From Bacteroidota bacterium (GTDB taxonomy: Bacteria; Bacteroidota; Bacteroidia; Chitinophagales; Chitinophagaceae): a stretch of DNA of 64,000 bases. Location: contig VGGV01000007.1 in NCBI GenBank assembly GCA_016868455.1, positions 61,129 through 125,128 on the forward strand, given 5' to 3'. The translations under genes and the position numbers were made by a program. The number at the start of each line of letters is the position of its first letter. Position 1 is the first letter of the stretch. This document shows, in pieces, positions 56,375 through 64,000 of this stretch. The notes beneath the pieces were generated by a model. That model made no database searches. It saw only the letters and a list, made by a program, of their open reading frames with translations, and was not told the origin of the DNA.

Positions 56375-57457
56375 ATGCAAAGATTCAGGAACATTCTGCT
56401 GATCTGTTTTCTGGCGCCTGCTTTCGCTTCTTCAGCCCAGCAATCAGAACTCGTAAATAATTATATCAGCCAATATAGGGACCAGGCCATAGCTGAAATG
56501 CAGCGTACCGGTGTACCCGCTGCCATAAAACTGGCCCAGGGTATCAACGAAACCATGGCCGGCACCAGTAACCTGGTATTGCGTTCAAACAATCATTTTG
56601 GCATTAAATGCAAATCCACCTGGACAGGCGAATCGGTAAAACATAATGATGATGCAAGGGGAGAATGTTTCCGCAAATACGCTTCATCTGAAGATTCTTA
56701 CCGGGACCATTCAGATTTTTTGCGTGGCAGCCAGCGTTATGCTTTTTTATTTGCACTTGACCCCACTGATTATTCCGGCTGGGCATGGGGATTAAAAAAA
56801 GCCGGATACGCCACTAATCCACGTTACGCCACGGCACTTATAAAAACCATTGAAGATTATGGGTTGCAGTACTACACTTTCATTGCGCTGGGAAAGATAC
56901 CTGATAAAGCAAATGATCCCGATAGCTATCGGGACGTGGTGACAGAAAATCCTGACGGTGATAATACAAATAGTGTGATCAGCAATGCAATCAAAATTGT
57001 AGAAAAACAACAGGAAACTTCTGCAGTAAAAAAACCTGATTACCCTAGAGGCGAATTCAGGATAAACGAAACAAGAGTGGTATATGTGCCCCAAGGCACT
57101 TCCTATCTTGCCATAGCAAAGGAATATAATGTTGATCTCGCAAAGATTTTTGAATTCAACGATATGCCCCGTGCCGAAGAAACAGATAAAGACAGGCTGG
57201 TGTACCTGCAGCGCAAACGTAAAACGGGTAACAATGAATTTCACATCGTTCAGCCGGGGGAAACGCTTCATGATATTGCCCAGCAGGAAGCCATAAGATT
57301 TGAGAGCCTGCTGGAGCTGAACTGGCTGAAAGAAGGTGATATGCCTGCTCTCGGGGAGCAGCTGCATCTCCATAAAAAAGCATCCGCCACACCGAAGCAG
57401 GCATTAAATACCAATTTTTTGCTTACACCGGGCCGGCCGCTTAAAGCCACCAATTAA
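56375..57457 (+). CDS. Glucosaminidase domain protein with LysM-like repeats
   Basis: PAAIKLAQGINETMAGTSNLVLRSNNHFGIKCK; LysM-like VVYVPQGTSYLAIAKEYNVDLAKIFEFN and HIVQPGETLHDIAQQ. Confidence 0.92.
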   Translation: MQRFRNILLICFLAPAFASSAQQSELVNNYISQYRDQAIAEMQRTGVPAAIKLAQGINETMAGTSNLVLRSNNHFGIKCKSTWTGESVKHNDDARGECFRKYASSEDSYRDHSDFLRGSQRYAFLFALDPTDYSGWAWGLKKAGYATNPRYATALIKTIEDYGLQYYTFIALGKIPDKANDPDSYRDVVTENPDGDNTNSVISNAIKIVEKQQETSAVKKPDYPRGEFRINETRVVYVPQGTSYLAIAKEYNVDLAKIFEFNDMPRAEETDKDRLVYLQRKRKTGNNEFHIVQPGETLHDIAQQEAIRFESLLELNWLKEGDMPALGEQLHLHKKASATPKQALNTNFLLTPGRPLKATN

Positions 57458-57469
57458 AGATGACTGTTT

Positions 57470-58003
57470 ATGGGCACCGTAAAAGTGCATGACAAAACAT
57501 TTGAAATTTACATTACAGAAGCTGAAATTCAGCAGCGGGTTAAAGAAATAGCGGAGCAAATCAATAAGGATTATGCCGGAAAACGACCCTTGTTCATTGC
57601 TATCCTGAATGGTTCTTTCATGTTTGCCGCCGACCTGTTTAAACACTTGCGCATTGAAGCAGAGCTTTGTTTTATAAAGCTGGCTTCTTACAAGGGAATG
57701 AAGTCATCAGGAAAAGTGGTGACTTCCATCGGGCTGGAAGAAGACCTGTTTGGAAAAGAAGTGATTATTGTAGAGGATATTGTGGATACGGGAAAAACGC
57801 TTCACAACTTTCTTCCCAAGCTGATGCACCAGCAGCCAAAATCCATGAAGATTACCGCATTGCTGCACAAATCAGCCGCCACCGAATACCCGCTGACTCT
57901 TGACTATGTGGGTTTTGACATTCCCAACAAGTTTGTTGTAGGTTACGGTCTTGATTACGACGGGCTCGGCCGAAACCTGAAGGAGATTTACCAGGTGATA
58001 TAA
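57470..58003 (+). CDS. hpt: Hypoxanthine phosphoribosyltransferase
   Basis: VIIVEDIVDTGKTLHNF; FVVGYGLDYDGLGRNL. Confidence 0.95.
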   Translation: MGTVKVHDKTFEIYITEAEIQQRVKEIAEQINKDYAGKRPLFIAILNGSFMFAADLFKHLRIEAELCFIKLASYKGMKSSGKVVTSIGLEEDLFGKEVIIVEDIVDTGKTLHNFLPKLMHQQPKSMKITALLHKSAATEYPLTLDYVGFDIPNKFVVGYGLDYDGLGRNLKEIYQVI

Positions 58004-58057
58004 GCCGGCCGCAGCAATGGCTTTTTTTTCGTACCTTATCCTGTTTAAAATATCCGT

Positions 58058-59842
58058 TTGAAGGCCGCTTGTCATATATTGTTCTGTATCTTGTTTAGTT
58101 CGTCCTTATGCTCCCAGCAGTATTACCTGCGGGGCGAAGTAAAGGATGAAGCAGGTAATATTTTACAAAATGTAGCTATCCTGCAACACCGCAGCGGTTA
58201 CGTTTTCCGTAGCGGTACCCAGGGCACTTTTGGCATCCTATGCCATTACCAGGTGGATACATTCAGCTTTTCGCTGGAAGGCTATTGTCCGCAGAAACTG
58301 GTACTGAACACAGATAATTATGCCAGCGTAAAAATGAAACTGTTTTCGGCCGGTGCATCCATTATACGCCGCAGCAAATTATCCTCGCTTATAAAAGACC
58401 TTGATAAAGACGAACAGAAAACCTGGTACACCGGCGATGAAACGTATGCCAGCCTGCTGGAAAATCATTTTGTGAATACCAGAAAGTTTCCAAATACCGG
58501 CATGTCGCTGAATGTGGACAGGGCCTCATACAGTAATATCCGGCGTTTTATTACATTAAACTCCCTGGTACCACCGGATGCAGTGAGGATTGAGGAAATG
58601 CTGAATTACTTTAACCTGAATTATCATGAACCAAAGGGTAACGATTTGTTTCATATAAAAACAATGCTCAGTTCATGCCCGTGGAATAATAATAATCAGC
58701 TTTTTTTTGTCAATCTTTCCTCCAAAAAAATTAACCTGGACTCATTACCGCCATGCAACCTGGTATTTCTGATAGATGTATCAGGTTCTATGGATATGCC
58801 CAACAGGCTGCCCTTACTGAAATCAGCCTTTCGCCTGCTCGTCAATAACCTGCGGAACAAAGATTCTGTGGCTATAGTAACCTATGGTGGTGTAACAGGC
58901 GTTATGCTGAATACCACCCGTGGCGGAGAAAAGGAAAAAATTCTGAAAGCAATTGATGAGCTCGAGCCTGGTGGCGCTACCCCGGGAGAATCAGGCATCA
59001 GGCTGGCTTACAGTGTTGCCCGGAATCATTTTATTAAGGATGGGAATAACCGGATAATACTGGCTACCGACGGCGATTTTAATGTTGGTATGAAAACCGA
59101 ACAGGACCTGGATGAACTGATTTCGAAACAAAAAGAATCCGGAATTTATCTTACCTGTCTGGGGGTTGGGATGGGCAATTATAAGGACTCCAAAATACAA
59201 ACACTGGCCAAGAAGGGAAACGGAAACTTTGCTTACCTGGATAATTTCAAAGAAGCTGAAAAAGTACTGCTGAAAGAGTTTACACAAACACTTTATTCAG
59301 TTGCCGATAACGTTTATATGGATATTGAATTTAACCCGGAGCTGGTAAAAGAGTACCGCCTTATTGGTTTTGACAACAAAGTTGGGGTGCTGCGGGATTC
59401 TCTGTCGGTGCTGGAAGGGGGTGAAATTGGTTCGGGCTATTCCATGATTGCTTTATTTGAAATTGTACCTGACGAAGCCAACAACAAGGCAGTGCAGAAA
59501 GATATAATGACGGGAAAGTTTGCTGAAATAATACTAAGGTACCAGCAGGTAAACGATGTGCGGCAGCAGTATTATAAACACACAGCCCGGTTTGACTTTC
59601 ATGATTTTGAGGAAATTGACAAATGCTACCGGTTTTCTGCCGCTGTGGCATTGTTTGGTTCCTTGCTTCGAAACTCCCCGTTTGTGAAGAGCAGTAACTG
59701 GAATGATGTTATTGCAATGGCACAATCAGCTTCCGGCGCTGATGATTTGCTTCAAAAAGAGTTTATAACCATTGCCCAGCAAACAAAAACGCTTTATTCC
59801 AAAATAAAGAAGAAAAAAGGCGGCAGCGCCCAGGCGTTTTAA
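58058..59842 (+). CDS. VWA domain-containing protein (von Willebrand factor plus DUF3520-like)
   Basis: LVFLIDVSGSMDMPNRLPLLKSAF MIDAS motif; NVDRASYSNIRRFI; N-terminal carboxypeptidase-regulatory-like segment; TTG start. Confidence 0.9.
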   Translation: MKAACHILFCILFSSSLCSQQYYLRGEVKDEAGNILQNVAILQHRSGYVFRSGTQGTFGILCHYQVDTFSFSLEGYCPQKLVLNTDNYASVKMKLFSAGASIIRRSKLSSLIKDLDKDEQKTWYTGDETYASLLENHFVNTRKFPNTGMSLNVDRASYSNIRRFITLNSLVPPDAVRIEEMLNYFNLNYHEPKGNDLFHIKTMLSSCPWNNNNQLFFVNLSSKKINLDSLPPCNLVFLIDVSGSMDMPNRLPLLKSAFRLLVNNLRNKDSVAIVTYGGVTGVMLNTTRGGEKEKILKAIDELEPGGATPGESGIRLAYSVARNHFIKDGNNRIILATDGDFNVGMKTEQDLDELISKQKESGIYLTCLGVGMGNYKDSKIQTLAKKGNGNFAYLDNFKEAEKVLLKEFTQTLYSVADNVYMDIEFNPELVKEYRLIGFDNKVGVLRDSLSVLEGGEIGSGYSMIALFEIVPDEANNKAVQKDIMTGKFAEIILRYQQVNDVRQQYYKHTARFDFHDFEEIDKCYRFSAAVALFGSLLRNSPFVKSSNWNDVIAMAQSASGADDLLQKEFITIAQQTKTLYSKIKKKKGGSAQAF

Positions 59843-59846
59843 TTAT

Positions 59847-60378
59847 TCATCGCATCTTTTCCAGTTCCCTGGCAAAAAAAAGATTCCACTTCTGCTGTTG
59901 CTCCCTGTTATGGAAATACCCGGTTTCTTTATCATATTGCAGTTCCACTTTCCTGTATTTCTCCAATTCTTCATTAAATATTTGTGTAATCCGGGACTCG
60001 TAAGTATGCCGGAAAAGAACAGCCGTGTTGACTCTTTTTTGAAATGCAGCGGTAAAAAAGCCGGCCTGTATTGAAATGCCCCTGTTCATGTTCAAGCAAT
60101 GAATCCGATACCTTATCTGCTTTCTTCCATGATCTTCTTTCTAGCTCCGGGCTTACTTCCACCTTTAATTTGGCCGTGTCACCTTTGAATTGAAAGGGTG
60201 CCCATTGGTACGATACGTACCAATATGTATAAGCATATAGGTTGGTGCTATAATCCGGGGTGCCGGTAAAATCATCCCAACGGAGGGGCCGATCGGTCTG
60301 TTCTCCGTTAATAATGATTGTTTGTGCAGACAGGGAGAGGCTGAGCAAAATCAGGATGGATAGCAGTGTGTTTTTCAT
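59847..60378 (-). pseudogene. Small secreted HExxH (DUF922-like) putative protease split by a +1 frameshift in an A6/T6 run near 60054-60059
   Basis: ORF 59974-60378 (SLLEHEQGHFNTGRLF...) continues in ORF 59847-60095 (TAAFQKRVNTAVLFRHTYESRITQIFNEELEKYRKVELQYDKETGYFHNREQQQKWN...). Confidence 0.8.
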
Positions 60379-60399
60379 TCAAAACGCTGTCGGCTTAAG

Positions 60400-61551
60400 T
60401 TAGGAAAACATCTCTTTTATTTTATCAAAGAAATTTTTACTTCCTTTTTCCGGCTGCGGTTTAAAATTGGGGGAGTGGCTGAGTTTTTCCAGAAGCGCTT
60501 TTTCCTCTGCTGACAAATGCTGAGGTGTCCATACATTCACCTGGATAAGCTGGTCGCCTTTTTGATAAAAGTTGACTGCAGGAAACCCTTTTCCTTTCAG
60601 TCTGAATATCTTGCCGCTTTGCGTACCCGGAGGTATTTTTATTTTGGCCCTTCCGTCGATAGTGGGTACTTCTATTTGCGTTCCGAAAACGGCATCTGTA
60701 AAGGAAAGATGGAGTTCATAAGCCACATTCAGCCCCTCCCGGTGCAGTTCTTTGTGTGGTTCTTCTTCAATTAATACTATCAGATCGCCGGGCATTCCGC
60801 CTCTTTCCCCGGCATTGCCACGGCCGCTTACATTCATCTGCATACTTTCCTGCACACCGGCAGGTATATCAATAGTTACGGTTTCTTCACCATATATTCT
60901 TCCTTCGCCTTTACAGTTGCTGCACTTGGCTGTTACAGTTGTGCCTTCGCCGTTACAAGAGGGGCAGGTTGTTACTGTCTGCATCTGTCCCAGAAATGTA
61001 TTCTGCACTTTTCGCACTTGGCCGCTGCCTCCGCAAGTGCCGCAGGTTTGAACACTGCCTTTATCCTTAGCGCCACTGCCGCCACAGGTATTGCAGCTAA
61101 CATACTTTTTTACCTTGATGTTTTTGGTAACACCCCTGGCTATTTCTTCATAAGTAAGCCTGATTTTTACCCGAAGATTGCTGCCCCTTATCCCGCGGCT
61201 TCGCTGTCCGCCCCCCCGGCGCTGGCCACCGCCAAAAAAGCTTCCAAAAAGGTCATCGCCAAAAATATCGCCAAACTGGCTGAAGATATCTTCCATGTTC
61301 ATCCCGCTTCCGCCTCTTCCGTTTCCGCTTACTCCGGCATGACCATACCGGTCATACTGCGCTTTTTTATCGGCATCGCTCAGCACTTCATAGGCCTCTG
61401 CCGCTTCTTTAAATTTTTCTTCGGCGGTTTTATCCCCGGGGTTACGGTCCGGGTGATACTGCATTGCCACCTTACGGTATGCTTTTTTTATTTCATCCGC
61501 AGAGGCACCTTTAGTAACTCCCAGTATTTCGTAATAGTCTCTTTTAGACAT
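60400..61551 (-). CDS. dnaJ: Chaperone protein DnaJ
   Basis: J domain [26 protein letters not shown]; four CxxCxGxG zinc motifs. Confidence 0.97.
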   Translation of the reverse strand: MSKRDYYEILGVTKGASADEIKKAYRKVAMQYHPDRNPGDKTAEEKFKEAAEAYEVLSDADKKAQYDRYGHAGVSGNGRGGSGMNMEDIFSQFGDIFGDDLFGSFFGGGQRRGGGQRSRGIRGSNLRVKIRLTYEEIARGVTKNIKVKKYVSCNTCGGSGAKDKGSVQTCGTCGGSGQVRKVQNTFLGQMQTVTTCPSCNGEGTTVTAKCSNCKGEGRIYGEETVTIDIPAGVQESMQMNVSGRGNAGERGGMPGDLIVLIEEEPHKELHREGLNVAYELHLSFTDAVFGTQIEVPTIDGRAKIKIPPGTQSGKIFRLKGKGFPAVNFYQKGDQLIQVNVWTPQHLSAEEKALLEKLSHSPNFKPQPEKGSKNFFDKIKEMFS

Positions 61552-61584
61552 TCTGATTAACCAATTAACGAATTAACCAATCAC

Positions 61585-62157
61585 TCATTTACCTACCACC
61601 ACTTTCGCATGGCGGATAATCTTATCATTCAGGTAGTAGCCCTTCATTACCTCATCCAGTATCCTGCCTTTCATATCTTCCGAAGGTGCAGGTATCTCGG
61701 TTACAGCTTCATGCAAATCCGGGTTAAAGTCCTGGTGAATGGTTTCCATGGCTTTAACGCCTCTTGCCTGCAATGTGTTACGAAGTTTGGTAAAAACCAG
61801 CATTACACCTTCTTTTGCCGCATCACTGCTCTGGCTGTTTTCCAACTGTTTTTGAGCCCGGTCACAATCATCCAAAACCTCCAGCAGATCTGCAATCACT
61901 TCCCGCCCCGCTGTCTGTATCAGTTCTACCCGCTCTTTGGCGTTCCGGCGTTTAAAATTTTCAAACTCGGCTATCTTGCGGAGGTATTTGTCTTTTGACT
62001 CCCCCAACTCTGCCCGAACTTTTTCCAGTTCTGATTCTTCGGCTACCGGCTCGTTGAGATGTGTGGTGCCGCTCAGGCTCTCATCGGTGTTAATGTCAAT
62101 GCCAGTGTTGCTTTCCGGGGCTCCGTTTTCTTTCTCTTTCATTTCTTTTTCTGCCAT
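61585..62157 (-). CDS. grpE: Nucleotide exchange factor GrpE (likely start MAEKEMKEKENG)
   Basis: DKYLRKIAEFENFKRRNAKER; FTKLRNTLQARGVKAMETIHQDFNPDLHEAV. Confidence 0.95.
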   Translation of the reverse strand: MAEKEMKEKENGAPESNTGIDINTDESLSGTTHLNEPVAEESELEKVRAELGESKDKYLRKIAEFENFKRRNAKERVELIQTAGREVIADLLEVLDDCDRAQKQLENSQSSDAAKEGVMLVFTKLRNTLQARGVKAMETIHQDFNPDLHEAVTEIPAPSEDMKGRILDEVMKGYYLNDKIIRHAKVVVGK

Positions 62158-62292
62158 TTTTTCCAAAATTGACTGCAAAGGTACAACGGTCAATAATACT
62201 GCCAACTATCGTATTGAGACAAATTGGCTTTGTTTAGATGCCTGATTCTGACGGAACTGTACTAATCACCCCGTTTACAGTACCTTGCCGCT

Positions 62293-63465
62293 ATGAACCG
62301 GGTTTATTTGAAAAAAAAAATATCTCCACGGGTGTTTAACGGCCATCCATGGATTTTTAACAATGAAGTGGAGAAAACAGATGCTGCAATGATACCCGGT
62401 GAGATAGCAGAAGTATTTACACAGGATAAAAAATTTGTAGGCAGAGGATACGTAAACCCCAAATCACAAATACAGGTAAGGCTGCTTACAAGGAATAAAG
62501 AAGATGAGATAAATGAACACTTTTTTCTTGAAAGGATAAAGCGATGCTGGACATACCGGCAAAAAATCGGTTATAAAGAAAATTGCCGTTTAGTATTTGG
62601 CGAAGCTGACGAATTGCCACAACTGATCATTGACAAGTTTAATGATTATTTCGTACTGCAAACCCTTGCTCTGGGCATTGACGTATGGAAGCCCGCCATT
62701 GTAAAAGCTCTTGAAACAATATTTGATCCCAAAGGGATTTATGAACGCAATGATGTTCCTGTAAGGGAACTGGAAGGATTGCCGCAACAAAAAGGATTTT
62801 TGTCATCTCCGTTCGATACTAAGATTGTTCTCAGCGAAAACGGCTTAAAGTTTCATGTGGATATTGAAAACGGGCAAAAAACAGGTTATTTTCTGGATCA
62901 GCAGGATAACCGGAGAGCTATTCAGCATATCGTGAAAGGGGCTGATGTTCTGGGCGCCTTTACCTATACCGGTACATTTGAGATTCATGCGGCTCATTAC
63001 GGCGCTGCATCTGTGCTGGGGCTGGATATTTCTGCTGCAGCTGTGGAGCAGGCAACTGCCAATGCAAAACTCAACGGGCTGGAAAATACCTGCCGTTTCG
63101 AAACTGCCAATGCCTTTGATACGCTGAAACAATGGACAAAGGAAGGCAGACAATATGATGTGGTAATGCTGGATCCCCCCGCATTTACTAAAAGCAGGGA
63201 AACTATTCAAAAAGCGATAACAGGGTATAAAGAAATAAACCTGAGAGGGATGAAACTGGTAAGGCCCGGGGGATTTTTGGTCACTTCTTCCTGTACCAAT
63301 CTTGTAAACCCAGATATGTTTTTACAGATCATTGATATGGCAGCCAAAGACGCAAAAAGAAAGTTAAGGCAGGTTATATTTCAGCGGCAGGCCTCAGATC
63401 ATCCCATTGTAAGGGGGTTGGAGAATACAGAATACCTTAAATTCCTGATAGTACAGGTAATATAA
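62293..63465 (+). CDS. rlmI: Class I SAM-dependent rRNA methyltransferase, RlmI family
   Basis: PUA-like N-terminus RVFNGHPWIFNNEV; TGYFLDQQDNRRAI; DVVMLDPPAFTKSR. Confidence 0.93.
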   Translation: MNRVYLKKKISPRVFNGHPWIFNNEVEKTDAAMIPGEIAEVFTQDKKFVGRGYVNPKSQIQVRLLTRNKEDEINEHFFLERIKRCWTYRQKIGYKENCRLVFGEADELPQLIIDKFNDYFVLQTLALGIDVWKPAIVKALETIFDPKGIYERNDVPVRELEGLPQQKGFLSSPFDTKIVLSENGLKFHVDIENGQKTGYFLDQQDNRRAIQHIVKGADVLGAFTYTGTFEIHAAHYGAASVLGLDISAAAVEQATANAKLNGLENTCRFETANAFDTLKQWTKEGRQYDVVMLDPPAFTKSRETIQKAITGYKEINLRGMKLVRPGGFLVTSSCTNLVNPDMFLQIIDMAAKDAKRKLRQVIFQRQASDHPIVRGLENTEYLKFLIVQVI

Positions 63466-63550
63466 CTCCATTACCGGTTTATTGCAATCTGCTGGTTATC
63501 GGAATGGAAAATTATCGATTACCCAGTTAATTTAAAATATATTTACGATT

Positions 63551-63673
63551 ATGGGTTTCGAATATTTATTAAAAAGGGCAACAACGGTAGTGATTACAAT
63601 GCTTATTGCAAGTCTAGTGTTTTTTATAAACATTGTCATAACCAATTTGCCTGCAATGTTGGAAGGGTATTAG
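63551..63673 (+). CDS. Candidate 40-aa single-TM microprotein, or N-terminal piece of a frameshifted gene
   Basis: MGFEYLLKRATTVVITMLIASLVFFINIVITNLPAMLEGY*; AT-rich DNA unlike the flanks. Confidence 0.35.
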   Translation: MGFEYLLKRATTVVITMLIASLVFFINIVITNLPAMLEGY

Positions 63674-63675
63674 AA

Positions 63676-63870
63676 TTGCAAGATGTAAATAGTGGTAATT
63701 GTGGCTTCGCACCAATTTTAGATTATTCACAATGGTTAAAAACAACAAGTAGATGGAATGGCAGATCTTATGCGAATTTAACAGGGGTGGATATTCGTAA
63801 TTTTCAAACAGAATTAACGATTAATAGATCAAATGTAGGAGAATGGAATACGGCCGAAGTTTATTTGTAA
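63676..63870 (+). CDS. Orphan ORF, possibly a fragment (frame open from 63466 without ATG)
   Basis: LQDVNSGNCGFAPILDYSQWLKTTSRWNGRSYANLTGVDIRNFQTELTINRSNVGEWNTAEVYL*; no recognised family. Confidence 0.35.
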   Translation: MQDVNSGNCGFAPILDYSQWLKTTSRWNGRSYANLTGVDIRNFQTELTINRSNVGEWNTAEVYL

Positions 63871-64000
63871 TAGCGCTGCTCGAGGGATTGACTTTTTTTT
63901 AAAAGCTCTGTCTTGAACTCCAGTTCAATCTGCTGCTTGGCAACAATGTTCTTCAATACCCTGATTTGTTCCTCTAAGGCTTCCATCTCAGGGTTGCGTT
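63861..64000 (-). CDS. Partial ORF, C-terminus of an IS3 OrfA-like transposase or other coiled-coil protein (continues beyond window)
   Basis: ...RNPEMEALEEQIRVLKNIVAKQQIELEFKTELLKKSQSLEQRYYK*; Glu/Lys/Leu coiled coil typical of OrfA C-termini. Confidence 0.4.
   Translation of the reverse strand, partial: RNPEMEALEEQIRVLKNIVAKQQIELEFKTELLKKSQSLEQRYYK

Noticed and set aside
56792-57373. Minus-strand 193-aa ORF antisense to the glucosaminidase gene
   Set aside because: Shadow ORF; the plus strand has clear glucosaminidase and LysM motifs.

Overview
The window is a chromosomal segment from a Bacteroidota bacterium, most like Chitinophagaceae. Support: T9SS type A and type B C-terminal domains, a PorP/SprF partner, a Bacteroidota-style short NuoG, and an ExbB-ExbD-ExbD-TonB cluster. 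Housekeeping content includes rpsP, ffh, a primary sigma factor, an LptF/LptG-type permease, rlmN, hisS, a complete nuoA-N Complex I operon, mnmE, a MraY/WecA-like transferase, recG, hpt, dnaJ, grpE and rlmI. I see no CRISPR array, rRNA, confident tRNA, prophage or defence island. An IS3-OrfA-like coiled-coil ORF enters at the extreme right edge next to AT-rich orphan DNA. The most unusual signals are not ordinary genes: (1) a family of GC-rich palindromic, MITE/REP-like elements sits in most nuo intergenic spacers, abuts several start codons and encodes the ends of some nuo proteins; (2) a perfect 16-bp palindrome, CCCGATAGCTATCGGG, occurs five times, twice in frame inside genes as PDSYR; (3) a 49-codon leader ORF ahead of hisS re-encodes the first 21 HisS residues with mainly synonymous differences, is interrupted by the repeat element, and ends in an ATGA overlap with hisS; (4) degenerate 7-nt tandem repeats occur at five loci, two of them inside CDSs; (5) several genes carry in-frame stops or frameshifts with clearly coding continuations. 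All calls come from reading the sequence and the supplied ORFs; no database search was run.
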